A stretch of DNA of 49,307 nucleotides from assembly GCF_049310025.1 (NCBI RefSeq), contig NZ_JBJYKD010000025.1, positions 1-49,307 of the forward strand, written 5' to 3'. Below the pieces are notes generated by a model that did no database searches, was not told the origin of the DNA, and was given only the letters and a program-made list of their open reading frames with translations. A program made the translations under genes and the position numbers. Below, one piece after another: positions 22,387 to 31,418 of this stretch; within the stretch, counting starts at the first letter, position 1, and each line of letters begins with the position of its first letter. Source of the DNA: JBJYKD01 sp049310025 (GTDB lineage Bacteria; Bacillota; Thermosediminibacteria; Thermosediminibacterales; Tepidanaerobacteraceae).

Positions 22387-24840
22387 CTAATTTATGGAAT
22401 TTTCATCCCTGATAAAAGCTCGTTGAAGGCCGTAAAGTTTTCCGAATTTTAGTTTTCCTGTTCCTCCGGTATATGGTTTCCATCCAGGCATCCGCCGGAG
22501 GATGTCATTAATTTCTCTTGCTTGGGCAGGGGTAAGCTGTTTTGGATCCCCTTCGAAAAGCTCAACCCATATCTCCATTGCGCATACTCGGTCCCGTCGT
22601 ATCGTTCCTTTCTGCGTCTCTCCGAATTCGGTCCCATGGATATACCGCCGCCTGGCGCCTATATCAAGCTCGTCCCAATTATCAGGCAACAAGGTGTCCA
22701 GGTATTCCTGTATCAAGCCGGCTTTCGAACTTTCTTCCGTATGCTGTTCCTGTTTTTGTATGGCTATTTTTTCGAGTTCAGTATCTAACCACAATTGTTC
22801 TCCATTTTTATATATCTGCACAGCTTCAGCCCATATCTGGTCAATTTCATGCTGGTCCATATCTTTCCATAAACTTTTTTTCCGTTCTATTATTCCGACA
22901 TCCACCGGCCAAAATCGCCTGTTCCCGGTTTTATCCCTTAAAAATTCCTGGTCGTTAGTAGTACCGATAAAGATGCATTGTCTGGGGAACCTCGATACCC
23001 GCCGGCCGTAGGCTACACGGTATATATCTTCCTGCTTACTGATGAACTGCTTTATTGATTCGACTTCCGCCTTTCTGGTGGCCGCCAGTTCGCTCATTTC
23101 AATTATCCACGCGCCCTGTAACTGCTCATAGGCCTCTTTTCCCTGGACGGTATTGATAGAGTCTGAGAACCACCTTTGGCCTAGCTTTTTAATGAGGAGG
23201 CTTTTCCCTATGCCCTGGGGCCCCACCAGGACCAGCATATAGTCGAATTTAATCCCTGGCTGGTATATTCGAGCGACAGCCCCTGCCAGAGTCTTCCTCG
23301 TTACGGCCCTGGTGTATTCCGTGTCTTCGGACCCCAAATAATCAATAAGTAATGTGTCCACACGAGGGATACCGTCCCAAACAAGATTGTCTAGATAATC
23401 CCGGATTGGATGAAAGCGGTGTCTTTCCTGGATGACGTTTAGAGCATCATTTATTTTTGTAGGTGTCGATATTTCGTAAATCGTTTCTATGTAATGCCGT
23501 AAAGCTGAATCGTCGCTGTCTTTCCACGGATCCCCATCTTCCGTGTTTTTTACTTTATGCCAGGGCAAATCCCCCAGGATGACAGGCCCTTTTGTAAACT
23601 CATTCAGGCCGATTTTCCCTTTTAGGTTTGGGTCGTTTTCAAGTATTAGTACGACATTGTCAATTGTGGCTAAATACCGTCCCTTTCGGTCGGTTTCTAA
23701 TTTTGTCAGCCATTTTGCATCGGTCCCAGTATCAACTTTCAGGCCTTCAAATTCACTTTGGGCCTCAATAAGTTTTTCTTCCCCCATTGTTAGCTTAACG
23801 GCTTCATCATTCCGGGCAAAATCTAGCATTGCCATATATGATGGCAGCTTTACTGTCGGAGTCCCTGGATCTGCGTCGTCGTCCAATTCTCCAAATTTGT
23901 GCAGCCGCACCAGGTCAAAGGCGTTAACCAGCTTTCCGCTGATGGGGTCGGTGGCATGATGGGAATATGCGAATTTGTCGTTATCGTAAAGCACCAGGCC
24001 GCCGGTAGTGGAACCGGGGATGTAGGTGTATCGCCCTTCCCCCGCAGGAGCATATATATCACTCAAGAATTTTTCTATAGCCGCTGAAATAGTATAGGTG
24101 CGGCAGAATGCTCCGACGATGCCCGGTTTTTCCAATGGGTCCCCCTGCTTTTCCGCCAGCTTCTTTCGTTCTTCTTTCGTCCTGGAGGATTCCGGCCAGT
24201 AGGATGGGTCCCGCCAGTCCGGATATCGGGCCAGGACTTCGTCAGGATCCAGCCAGGGTTCATCCAGGTATTTAAAGAAGAACTCCCCATCTTGAGATGT
24301 AGACGGCCAATACATAAGCCTGTGGGGCTGGTAGGTGGTATCATCAAAGAAATCTATGCCCAAATCGCCGGCAATGCGCCTGGCCACGGCCTGATATTCA
24401 TCCGGGGCCACTGGCCTGGAAAGTGGTAAAACGAGACGCAGGCGGGGGCTTTGAGGGCTGTGCTTGTGGGTGGAATATACGACGCACGCACAGCCTAACA
24501 TAGTCTCCACAGCGGCCCAAAAATCGCCTTTTATGTAGTCTGCATCGAGAGTCACCACCTGCCGCCAAACCACAGAATCTGTTTTACGCCGGCCGCCTTT
24601 CAGGGTTCCACCTACAAAGCCACCGACATCCTTAATTTCATCCTGCTGAGCTTTAGTCATTTTTTTATATTCTTCGTACGTTTCACCCGTCCGGGTTGTT
24701 TTGCTGAGTCGTTCAACTAACTGTGACCACAGCATTTCTCGATTTTTCCAGTTTGTTTCCTTTCGGCTTCGGCCGATGGCAATAGTGAGAGGGCCGTCAT
24801 ATTTGATTTTCAGGTTTGCTGCTGGATTTTGATTAATCAA
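22387..24840 (-). CDS. VapE-type primase-helicase
   Basis: 817 aa with a TTG start 5-6 nt after AGAGGTG. The N-terminal third looks like an archaeo-eukaryotic-type primase domain: 'VVTLDADYIKGD' (metal Asp pair), 'STHKHSPQSPRLRLVLPLSR'. The C-terminal part is the virulence-associated E helicase: Walker A 'GPQGIGKS' near residue 540, 'QGAWIIEMSELAATRKAEVE' (Walker B region), and 'RQCIFIGTTND'. It should prime and unwind at the phage origin; the repeat cluster adjoining its 3' end supports that. Confidence 0.93.
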   Translation of the reverse strand: MINQNPAANLKIKYDGPLTIAIGRSRKETNWKNREMLWSQLVERLSKTTRTGETYEEYKKMTKAQQDEIKDVGGFVGGTLKGGRRKTDSVVWRQVVTLDADYIKGDFWAAVETMLGCACVVYSTHKHSPQSPRLRLVLPLSRPVAPDEYQAVARRIAGDLGIDFFDDTTYQPHRLMYWPSTSQDGEFFFKYLDEPWLDPDEVLARYPDWRDPSYWPESSRTKEERKKLAEKQGDPLEKPGIVGAFCRTYTISAAIEKFLSDIYAPAGEGRYTYIPGSTTGGLVLYDNDKFAYSHHATDPISGKLVNAFDLVRLHKFGELDDDADPGTPTVKLPSYMAMLDFARNDEAVKLTMGEEKLIEAQSEFEGLKVDTGTDAKWLTKLETDRKGRYLATIDNVVLILENDPNLKGKIGLNEFTKGPVILGDLPWHKVKNTEDGDPWKDSDDSALRHYIETIYEISTPTKINDALNVIQERHRFHPIRDYLDNLVWDGIPRVDTLLIDYLGSEDTEYTRAVTRKTLAGAVARIYQPGIKFDYMLVLVGPQGIGKSLLIKKLGQRWFSDSINTVQGKEAYEQLQGAWIIEMSELAATRKAEVESIKQFISKQEDIYRVAYGRRVSRFPRQCIFIGTTNDQEFLRDKTGNRRFWPVDVGIIERKKSLWKDMDQHEIDQIWAEAVQIYKNGEQLWLDTELEKIAIQKQEQHTEESSKAGLIQEYLDTLLPDNWDELDIGARRRYIHGTEFGETQKGTIRRDRVCAMEIWVELFEGDPKQLTPAQAREINDILRRMPGWKPYTGGTGKLKFGKLYGLQRAFIRDENSIN

Positions 24841-24862
24841 GGTATCACCTCTTGAAAGACCA

Positions 24863-26815
24863 TCAGTCTTTCATATAGTAGTCAGTCTCAAAGCCATCCG
24901 CCCTAAGGGGTAATCCCGGAGCCCAGGGGATGGGTTGGCTCATAATTTCAGATACTTCTTCCAGGGAGCCAAAGCCGTTGGGCACATCAAGGATCACTTC
25001 GTCGTGAACATGAAAAGCTATCTTATATCCCGCAACATCTAACCTGAGCATGGCTTCGGCCAGACAGTCTCTGGAAACGGCCTGAACGATGTTCTCCACC
25101 AGTTTTGGGCCGTAGGTGCTTATCCTGCCCCAGGATTTTTTCCCCTGCTCCACTCCCTCATAGGTAAGAATAGGGTTGCCAAAACGCTTGTCCGTCTCTA
25201 TTTTTGGTCTCACATATGCCAGCCGGCGGCCGGAGGGAAGTCTAATGAATAACCCGCCAGACTCATATGAGAAATCTATGCCGTGGTGTAGAGAAACGGT
25301 CGTCTTTTCTTTGACTGCTTTTATCGCCGCATTTCCTACGTCCCACCAAAACTGGACTATGTTTGGGTTTGTCTCTCTCCATGTGGCCACCAGTTCTGGA
25401 AGTTCTTCTTCCGTTAGCCCCATTTTGAGAGCCCCCATTGCGACCAGCGCCCCTACACTGCCGCCGTAACCGAGGGCCAGCTCTGCGATTTTGCCCTTCT
25501 GGCGGAGTGGGTTGTCTTTTGTAATAGATTCGACCGGAACCTTGAACATCTGAGCGGCTGAAGCTTCATAGATTTTTCCGTGTGAGTTGAACACATCTAT
25601 TCTCCACTTCTCATCCGCAAGCCAGGCGATTACTCTGGCTTCTATGGCCGAGAAGTCGGATACTATGAACCGAGAGCCGGGGGATGGAATGAAGGCTGTC
25701 CGAATCAATTGAGAAAGGACCTCCGGCACACTATCATATAGTAGTTCTAAAAGTTCATATTCACCGGCTTTCAATAAACGCCTGGCCAGGTCAAGGTCCG
25801 GCATTGAGTTTCTCGGAAGGTTCTGCACTTGCACCAATCTTCCCGCCCATCTACCTGTCCGGTTGGCTCCGTAAAATTGCAATAGGCCCCGGACCCTACC
25901 GTCAGGACAGACGGCTCTGTCTATCGCCTGATATTTTTTGACCGAGGTTTTCGCCATCTCCTGTCGTATTTCCAGCACTCTTTTAACTGTTTCGCATCCT
26001 GCTTTTTCCAATAGCACCGGCACTGTTTCTTTTGAGAGGCTCTCTATTTCTACGCCTTCAGTCTCTTGTAACCACGTTTTTAGCTGGGCCACGCTTTTGG
26101 GATTTTGCAGGCCGGTGAGTGTGATGGCTTCTTTTTCAAGTCTTTTCTGATATGTAGTGTCAAAGGTTATGGCGTTTCGGACCAGCTCCAGGTCCACCAT
26201 AACGCCGCTGTCGTTTATTCGTTGATCCAGCTGCCAGAGTTTCCATTCTTTTTCTGGGACCGGATATTTTTCCAGGGTTTTTCTTATGGCCCGTTCCACT
26301 TCTACGTCCTGCCGGCAATATTCTATAAATCTTTTCCATTTCTCCGGAGCATGTTCCGGAAGGTTTCGGGTCCTCATCCCATTTGATTTTGTTGGTTTAC
26401 AGGGTATAGAAAAATATCGTATTAACGCTTTACCCGCAGCGTCTTTTTGCTGTTCCAGTTTGAGGGCTTTGGCTACTTCTTCGAGGTGTCCTGGAAGGCC
26501 AAGAGTAAGGGCGTGGACTGCGGAACATCTCCATTGCTCTGGTGGTGTTGAGATTCTGAAATATTTTGCTATACAGGTTCTTTCGAAATTTGCGTTATAT
26601 GCGGTTTTGATTATGTTTGGATTTGTGAGGGCTTCAAAAACTTCTGGTGGTAGCTGCTCTCCTTGAGCCAGGTCAATGACCATCACCGGTTCATCGCCAA
26701 AGGCGTATCCGAAAAGAAGTATCTCAAAGTCTGGTGCTTCTGTGTAGGCGTAGACCCCGCATCTGGCGAGGTCCACGCTGGAATATGTCTCGATATCAAT
26801 ACCCAATACGCGCAT
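24863..26815 (-). CDS. Phage family A DNA polymerase
   Basis: 650 aa. A 3'-5' exonuclease domain begins at once ('GIDIETYSS', exo I D-x-E at 6-10; 'YNANFERTCI', exo II). The polymerase domain shows motif A 'FIVSDFSAIEARVIAWLAD', motif B 'RQKGKIAELALGYGGS', and motif C 'HVHDEVILDVP' near residue 602. There is no 5'-3' exonuclease domain. This is the prophage replicase, in its usual place between the SSB-like and primase-helicase genes. Confidence 0.96.
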   Translation of the reverse strand: MRVLGIDIETYSSVDLARCGVYAYTEAPDFEILLFGYAFGDEPVMVIDLAQGEQLPPEVFEALTNPNIIKTAYNANFERTCIAKYFRISTPPEQWRCSAVHALTLGLPGHLEEVAKALKLEQQKDAAGKALIRYFSIPCKPTKSNGMRTRNLPEHAPEKWKRFIEYCRQDVEVERAIRKTLEKYPVPEKEWKLWQLDQRINDSGVMVDLELVRNAITFDTTYQKRLEKEAITLTGLQNPKSVAQLKTWLQETEGVEIESLSKETVPVLLEKAGCETVKRVLEIRQEMAKTSVKKYQAIDRAVCPDGRVRGLLQFYGANRTGRWAGRLVQVQNLPRNSMPDLDLARRLLKAGEYELLELLYDSVPEVLSQLIRTAFIPSPGSRFIVSDFSAIEARVIAWLADEKWRIDVFNSHGKIYEASAAQMFKVPVESITKDNPLRQKGKIAELALGYGGSVGALVAMGALKMGLTEEELPELVATWRETNPNIVQFWWDVGNAAIKAVKEKTTVSLHHGIDFSYESGGLFIRLPSGRRLAYVRPKIETDKRFGNPILTYEGVEQGKKSWGRISTYGPKLVENIVQAVSRDCLAEAMLRLDVAGYKIAFHVHDEVILDVPNGFGSLEEVSEIMSQPIPWAPGLPLRADGFETDYYMKD

Positions 26816-26821
26816 AGCTTA

Positions 26822-27379
26822 TCAACCTAAAAAGTCTTCTTCTTCTTCGTCTTCGACTACATCGAAATCGTCTTCAGGCCTGCTTCGGCCGCCCAGGTAA
26901 TCTCCGTCGGCCAGCTTTTGGATGTTATTGAGGCCGCAGGCAATACCTTTATTTCCTGCCTGATTGAATGGATAGAAATTGATGCTTGCCCGCCCGTAGC
27001 AGCCGGAGTAAACCTCGGTGGAGTCAATTATTTCATTTAATTGTCTGTCCACGATACCGGGTTTCTGTTTTGACGTAGCGTTAAGGAAATAATGACCCTG
27101 GAATTCCGGCTGGTCCGGTCTTTCTTCGTCTCCATCCCGGAGGGGTAGCTTTAGATTGGCCGGTATCTTTCCTCCCCATAGGCTGACGCCTAATTGTTTG
27201 GCCGCCTCAATTGCTGCTTTAATTTTTTTCAGGGTTTCTTTGTCTGATTTCGGTATGAGCAGGCATACGCTGTATTTGGGCTCCTGCCCCTCTGATATTG
27301 CTACCGGCTTAAAAATATGGCAGTAGCTGAATCTCACTTTCCCTGTAATTACTTTGGTGTCTGAATTTGTGATTGCCAT
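26822..27379 (-). CDS. DUF2815 SSB-like protein
   Basis: 185 aa from the ATG at 27379 (GAAGGAG upstream). 'VITGKVRFSYCHIFKPVAIS' and 'PKYSVCLLIPKSDKETLKKI' define DUF2815 (PF10991), related to T7 gp2.5-type OB-fold single-strand binding proteins. The C-terminus is strongly acidic (a run of D/E then F-L-G), as in SSBs that recruit partners through an acidic tail. Confidence 0.92.
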   Translation of the reverse strand: MAITNSDTKVITGKVRFSYCHIFKPVAISEGQEPKYSVCLLIPKSDKETLKKIKAAIEAAKQLGVSLWGGKIPANLKLPLRDGDEERPDQPEFQGHYFLNATSKQKPGIVDRQLNEIIDSTEVYSGCYGRASINFYPFNQAGNKGIACGLNNIQKLADGDYLGGRSRPEDDFDVVEDEEEEDFLG

Positions 27380-27395
27380 CTCGCATTTCTCCTTC

Positions 27396-28565
27396 TCATA
27401 TAATATTTTCTTTGAAATCTTCCACTGCCGAAGCAACGGAAGATATTTCTGGTCTTTTGTCGCTCTCCGGCACTAAAGTGGGTTTACCTGCCGGCTTAAT
27501 GATGAATTCACCGAGAAGTTCTTCAAAGCGTTTTTTGCCCAGGAGCTTTTCCATGGCGGTGATTCCGAGTAGAGATTTAGTGTAAATCTCCTCTTCTTTA
27601 TAGCCTTCGATAATGAGGGTTTGGGCTACGGCGTCTTCATCAGCGTATTTTCTGTTGCTTCTACCCTCAACCAGCTTCCAGCCCGGGAATTTTACGCCAT
27701 GATTTTCTGCTTGATCAAGTGCATAGGTTTTTATATCGGTGACCCAGGATTGTAATTCTTCAGCTTTGAACAGGATCTCGGCTATTTCTTCATGTGTTAG
27801 CAACGCCGGTTCTCGAAATTCATATTTTGCAAGCTCCAGGTTTGCCTCTGCCCGTGCTCTGCATGTGAACCGAGCCCGGCAAAATCGGCAGTGTTCGCTG
27901 GCGACAAATTCTCCTTCTCCTTTAAATGCCATCTCTGCTCTGGGCTTGACGTAGGTTTCTCCCCAGGTCAAAAGTTCTTCTACTGTAACCTCATCGGTAG
28001 ATATGCTATCAAGTCTCGGCTGCACGATAGTCATTCGCACAGTATCAAAGTCGTAGAGGCAGTTAAACTGATTTATAGCGCCCAGGCCGTAGAGCCGCAT
28101 TTGCGTGTTTCCTCCCGCTGAGACCGGCACTCCCTTCCCGTATTTAAGGTCAACGATCTCCAGAATCCCGTCTGCAATTATAACCAGGTCACCGGTGCCG
28201 AAACCTTCCGGCACCCAGGGGCTAAAGTCAAGTTTTTGTTCAAGGAGGATTACAGCATCATTAGATCTGGCACGAGCTTCATTAATTTTTTCAATTGCTA
28301 TATCTATATAAGTTTGGATGTAATCTTCCATCTCTTGAGAGTAGAATGGATTTTCCTGCGCTTTTTTCAATTCTCGAAGGTATCTGGTTTTTTTATTGGG
28401 ATTCAGATAATGTCTTAAATGCAATTCTGCCAGCGAGTGGGCGAAGGTTCCCTCCGCCGCATACTCGCTTGTTTCTTCAGGAAATTGCTGTTCCAGTCTG
28501 ACGCTGGGTGTGCAGGTCAGCCATTTTTCGGATCCCGAGGCGGAAAGGATTGCGTGGTCCGCCAT
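27396..28565 (-). CDS. DUF2800 Cas4/AddB-like Fe-S nuclease
   Basis: 389 aa, DUF2800 (PF10926). PD-(D/E)XK features: 'AAEGTFAHSLAELHLRHYL', 'GFGTGDLVIIADGILEIVDL' then K-Y-G-K-G (D...D-x-K). Cys in 'KWLTCTPS' (near residue 18) plus C-x2-C-x5-C in 'EHCRFCRARFTC' gives the 4-Cys layout of Fe-S nucleases such as AddB and Cas4. Probable recombination/replication exonuclease paired with the DUF2815 protein. Confidence 0.92.
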   Translation of the reverse strand: MADHAILSASGSEKWLTCTPSVRLEQQFPEETSEYAAEGTFAHSLAELHLRHYLNPNKKTRYLRELKKAQENPFYSQEMEDYIQTYIDIAIEKINEARARSNDAVILLEQKLDFSPWVPEGFGTGDLVIIADGILEIVDLKYGKGVPVSAGGNTQMRLYGLGAINQFNCLYDFDTVRMTIVQPRLDSISTDEVTVEELLTWGETYVKPRAEMAFKGEGEFVASEHCRFCRARFTCRARAEANLELAKYEFREPALLTHEEIAEILFKAEELQSWVTDIKTYALDQAENHGVKFPGWKLVEGRSNRKYADEDAVAQTLIIEGYKEEEIYTKSLLGITAMEKLLGKKRFEELLGEFIIKPAGKPTLVPESDKRPEISSVASAVEDFKENII

Positions 28566-28954
28566 TATAACCCCTCCGCTTCGGCTAGCAGCTCAGGGTA
28601 TTTTTCAGGTGGTATATCAGTTAGTTTTTTAGCTCCAAATTTGGTAATGAGTGCTTTTACCTGCGCTTGTTTGCCGGATTGGGACAGCGCCGCAAGTTTG
28701 GCCCTGACTTCTTCCAGGGTTATGGTGTGGGTGAGGGTTTCTGCCGGTTTTGTAAATGTTTGATTCGATGCTTGTACAGTTTTTGTTATCGGTACTTGAG
28801 TGGGTGCTGGAGTAGATTCAAGTGTGGGTTCTGTTTCAGGTGTTGGCATGGATTCAGATACAGGTTTGGACATTTCAAGTAAAGCTGCGGCCAGGGCTTG
28901 AATGGCACCTGCCAATTCAGGTGCATCGATTTTTATACTGATGTTCATATCCAC
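28565..28954 (-). CDS. Hypothetical phage protein with Pro/Thr-rich linker
   Basis: 129 aa from the GTG at 28954, preceded by AAAGGAG at about 8 nt; an upstream ATG lacks a site. Residues 1-30 are a helix ('APELAGAIQALAAALLEMSK'), 35-85 a P/E/T-rich linker, and the rest a small helical domain 'LEEVRAKLAALSQSGKQAQV' with 'FGAKKLTDIPPEKYPELLAE'. The latter recurs in Bacillota phages upstream of DUF2800 genes. Function unknown. Confidence 0.78.
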   Translation of the reverse strand: MDMNISIKIDAPELAGAIQALAAALLEMSKPVSESMPTPETEPTLESTPAPTQVPITKTVQASNQTFTKPAETLTHTITLEEVRAKLAALSQSGKQAQVKALITKFGAKKLTDIPPEKYPELLAEAEGL

Positions 28955-29054
28955 GGTTTCTCTCTCCTTTTGATTTACTTTTTTAATTCTATCGGGCATA
29001 AAATCCCGACAAGCTCGTTATTTTTGAATAACCCTTGTCAAGGTAATACCTTCT

Positions 29055-29375
29055 TTATATCTTGCTTTGGCATTCGATTTCGTTCTCTCTTCTTTCTGAA
29101 ATTACCCCTTTTTTCTTTGCTCTGTTCAAGATGTGGTATAGACTGTAGGGAGTAGTGCAATATATGTCGGCCAGTTCTGTATATGTTACGCCGGACTTTT
29201 TGATCTTGTATATATCTTCCAGGTCTGCCTTTGTATATTGCATTTTAACCCTGTCGGGATGGTTGCTTTCAAGTTTTTTGAAAGCTACTTCAGGAATACA
29301 ATTTCCGAGGATCGCTATAATCAGGGCATACCAGTTTTCTTTGGTAGAAAAACTGTTTACGTCTTTTCTTATCAC
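29055..29375 (-). CDS. Helix-turn-helix phage protein
   Basis: 106 aa, GTG start after GGGAGAG. Residues about 50-90 form a HTH: 'KADLEDIYKIKKSGVTYTEL' then A-D-I-Y-C-T-T-P-Y-S-L-Y. The N-terminal half is a separate helical unit. Likely DNA-binding; possibly an early regulator. The basic C-terminus fits nucleic acid binding. Confidence 0.72.
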   Translation of the reverse strand: MIRKDVNSFSTKENWYALIIAILGNCIPEVAFKKLESNHPDRVKMQYTKADLEDIYKIKKSGVTYTELADIYCTTPYSLYHILNRAKKKGVISERRENEIECQSKI

Positions 29376-29431
29376 TTTTTTCTCTCCCTTGATTCCCTCA
29401 TTTACCAGTGGTAAAATGAGGGTGAGTGGTT

Positions 29432-29680
29432 TTATGCCTTCTCAAGCTCTTGCCGGAGCTCTTTGAGAAGGTCTTTTGTTTTGCCCTTAAATATAAAAAG
29501 TGATTTTATTTCGGCTTTTGCTGTATCAATTTTCAGGTATTCAATCATAAGTTTTTTTAATTCTATTCGGAGCTTGTCTGCTTTTTTAGCGGCCTCAACA
29601 GCTAGAGCCATGATTTGATTACACTCATTAAGCTGTTGAGTGATGCCATTAATTTCTCTTTCGAGTTCTTCCTTAAACAT
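29432..29680 (-). CDS. Small coiled-coil phage protein
   Basis: 82 aa from the ATG at 29680 with AAAGGAGG 9-10 nt upstream. The whole protein is predicted helical with heptads ('LEREINGITQQLNECNQIMA', 'LLKELRQELEKA'). No family recognised. It probably starts this stretch of the early operon, since plus-strand genes lie upstream. Confidence 0.68.
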   Translation of the reverse strand: MFKEELEREINGITQQLNECNQIMALAVEAAKKADKLRIELKKLMIEYLKIDTAKAEIKSLFIFKGKTKDLLKELRQELEKA

Positions 29681-29737
29681 AATCACTGCCCTCCTTTCTG
29701 TGGTAAAATCTTTTTGGAGAGGAGGTGATCTATTAAG

Positions 29738-30022
29738 ATGAATATTTCAAGAATATCCGGTGGGATTCCAATTCCGTGGACTTTTAAAACCTGGATTGCT
29801 AATTTTAAAGACGTGGATCTTCCTATAGGTGACTTAGCTCGAGATATTTTAAGCAACCCTGATTTTCCTGAAGAAGATGATTTTGGATATATTCATGAAT
29901 ACCTTATTAGTAAAAATTTTGGGTCAAATGTTATTGAGACATTTTCTACTGTATGGTGTTTTTATTGTGCTTCTAATCATTTATTACATCTGGAGAAATT
30001 AAGAGAACAATACCGGAAGTAA
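29738..30022 (+). CDS. YozE-like SAM-domain small protein
   Basis: 94 aa on the plus strand, opposite to the early operon, with GGAGGTG well placed. 'FKTWIANFKDVDLPIGDLAR' and 'NPDFPEEDDFGYIHEYLISK' resemble the YozE SAM-like fold (PF06855), where 'F...A..d..FP....d...i..YL' is the pattern. Its last 50 nt overlap the 3' end of the gene at 29973-30392 on the other strand. Its orientation suggests expression in the lysogen. Confidence 0.68.
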   Translation: MNISRISGGIPIPWTFKTWIANFKDVDLPIGDLARDILSNPDFPEEDDFGYIHEYLISKNFGSNVIETFSTVWCFYCASNHLLHLEKLREQYRK

Positions 30023-30392
30023 CAAGCCCTCGAGTTCCATCAGAAGATCGGTAAGGAACATATTTTTTTCTTAATTCGTAGGGTGAATAAGGTTGCCCTA
30101 AGGATATTTTTTCTATTCCTTTTCTACTTTGTAATTCTTCGATTAAAGCCTTTGTTGTAATGTTTTTTAAATTTACTTTTTTTGGTTTTTCTTTTGTATT
30201 TCTTAACTTTTGAATTCCTAGAGTCTTCTCTAACAAGTCTTGTGGAAAAATATCAAAATTTAGGCTAATGGATGTTAATATTAAAACCAGATCCTCCCGA
30301 GATAAATTCTTTAAAGCTACCAGCTTACGGAATTTATCTCTTTTTCTTTCGTCATCAGTAATATACCTAAACCGTATCATTTCTTCTTCCAC
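29973..30392 (-). CDS. BC1881-like phage protein
   Basis: 139 aa from the GTG at 30392 (GGAGG 8 nt upstream); a TTG at 30419 has no site. The C-terminal half 'ITTKALIEELQSRKGIEKIS' followed by a beta-rich end '...LVTSGIVLLISPD' recalls BC1881-family phage proteins. The N-terminal half is basic and helical and not recognised. Function unknown. Confidence 0.68.
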   Translation of the reverse strand: MEEEMIRFRYITDDERKRDKFRKLVALKNLSREDLVLILTSISLNFDIFPQDLLEKTLGIQKLRNTKEKPKKVNLKNITTKALIEELQSRKGIEKISLGQPYSPYELRKKYVPYRSSDGTRGLVTSGIVLLISPDVIND

Positions 30393-30429
30393 CCCTCTCA
30401 CCTCCCTCTTTTTAGTCAACTTACAGGAT

Positions 30430-30458
30430 TTGCCTTATCAATGTAGAAATAGTATTAA
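30430..30458 (+). promoter_or_regulatory. Promoter for the zinc-ribbon gene
   Basis: TTGCCT, a 17-nt spacer and TATTAA. It lies 27 nt upstream of the plus-strand TTG start, consistent with independent expression from within the early region. Confidence 0.5.
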
Positions 30459-30484
30459 GGGTGCCGATAAAGGAGTTGATTAAA

Positions 30485-30742
30485 TTGTCTTTTGACTTGA
30501 ACGATTTTTTCGGTGATGAACCGTTCACAGTTCAGTGCCCAAATTGCAAGAAAACCTTTAAAATCAAATTTGGTAAAGTTTTAAAGAATCATTCTGTAAT
30601 TCAATGCCCAGCCTGCCAAGCTAAGTTTGAATTACAACATGATTCAACTACTGAAAAATCAATTCGTGACAGCAATAAAGCCCTAAAAGACTTTAACAAG
30701 TCTTTGAAAGACTTAGAAAAAACGTTGAAAAAGTTTAGATAA
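30485..30742 (+). CDS. Small zinc-ribbon protein with helical tail
   Basis: 85 aa from the TTG at 30485, chosen because AAGGAG lies 9 nt upstream; a GTG at 30461 has no site. C-P-N-C and C-P-A-C (about residues 15-45) enclose a 'KFGKVLKNHSVIQ' segment, a zinc-ribbon like MJ0042-type domains. The tail 'NKALKDFNKSLKDLEKTLKK' is an amphipathic coiled coil. Plus-strand orientation suggests a lysogenic-conversion or accessory gene. Confidence 0.68.
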   Translation: MSFDLNDFFGDEPFTVQCPNCKKTFKIKFGKVLKNHSVIQCPACQAKFELQHDSTTEKSIRDSNKALKDFNKSLKDLEKTLKKFR

Positions 30743-30753
30743 TTAGGTTGTGA

Positions 30754-30930
30754 TTAGTTCATCGGCACCCTTTTTGATAAAAGCTGAATTTGATTTGAGA
30801 GTTCGTTTAACTTGTCTATAAGTTTTTCACTCGAAAGATTTACGGTGATTGTTTTAGAAATGGCTTTATCCTCAAGTTCTGCCAATCTCTTTTCTAATTC
30901 CTCTACTCGCTGTTCCAGTGTCTTTTCCAT
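30754..30930 (-). CDS. 58-aa coiled-coil phage protein
   Basis: ATG at 30930 with GGAGGTG 5-6 nt upstream. 'KTLEQRVEELEKRLAELEDK' is a strong coiled coil; the second half carries 'SEKLIDKLNELSNQIQLLSK'. Its stop is 11 nt from the convergent zinc-ribbon gene end. Function unknown. Confidence 0.65.
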   Translation of the reverse strand: MEKTLEQRVEELEKRLAELEDKAISKTITVNLSSEKLIDKLNELSNQIQLLSKRVPMN

Positions 30931-30982
30931 CCTTCTCACCTCCCCCCTCGTCCACTTTCGGCTCAAAGAATTTTGCTTATCA

Positions 30983-31156
30983 TTACTTGCCCTCTCGATT
31001 CAGGTTCTCAAGTATTGCTTTTACTGTTTCATTGTCAGCGTATTCTTCAAGGATGTTCTCCAAATATCCAAGCTGGAAGTCAGTTAAAATAACTTTTTTA
31101 AAGGTTATGTTATCACCCAGTAGTTCTTTTTCTCTTTTTGATATTGCTATTTCCAT
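30983..31156 (-). CDS. 57-aa hypothetical phage protein
   Basis: ATG at 31156 with GGGGAGG 8 nt upstream. 'ISKREKELLGDNITFKKVIL' then 'FQLGYLENILEEYADNETVK' suggest a small helical protein. Not recognised. Confidence 0.6.
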   Translation of the reverse strand: MEIAISKREKELLGDNITFKKVILTDFQLGYLENILEEYADNETVKAILENLNREGK

Positions 31157-31198
31157 ATTGTTTGCCTCCCCTTTGCTCAATTCAACTATTTTTATCAG

Positions 31199-31417
31199 TT
31201 ATGCCCTCTTTTTAACAAGTTTTAATGTATGATTTGTATTTTGTTGGCAATCCTTTAACCATTCGATAAATGCAGTCTTAGGAATTCGTATCGCTCGCCC
31301 AATTTTCTTTACCGGAAAACCGGGTGTATTTATTAATTCATATGCTGAGCACCGACCAATACGGAGAATTTTTTGTATATCCGACACGGTTAAAACTGCG
31401 GGATATTCTTCAAGCAC
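31199..31417 (-). CDS. Excisionase-type helix-turn-helix protein
   Basis: 72 aa, GTG start after GGGGAGGG. 'LTVSDIQKILRIGRCSAYEL', then 'GFPVKKIGRAIRIPKTAFIE' followed by W-L is the MerR/excisionase winged helix (HTH_17). It likely acts as the directionality factor for the integrase at 34073-35203 or as an early regulator. It begins 1-2 nt from the antirepressor stop. Confidence 0.85.
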   Translation of the reverse strand: MLEEYPAVLTVSDIQKILRIGRCSAYELINTPGFPVKKIGRAIRIPKTAFIEWLKDCQQNTNHTLKLVKKRA

Positions 31418-31418
31418 T

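Noticed and set aside
19471..26815. 2-aminoadenine (Z) genome pathway
   Set aside because: Only a MazZ-like protein and a family A polymerase are seen; there is no PurZ or DatZ in the window.
27396..28565. Cas4-like nuclease as part of a CRISPR system
   Set aside because: It is a DUF2800 phage nuclease next to DUF2815 and the polymerase; no cas genes or array are present.
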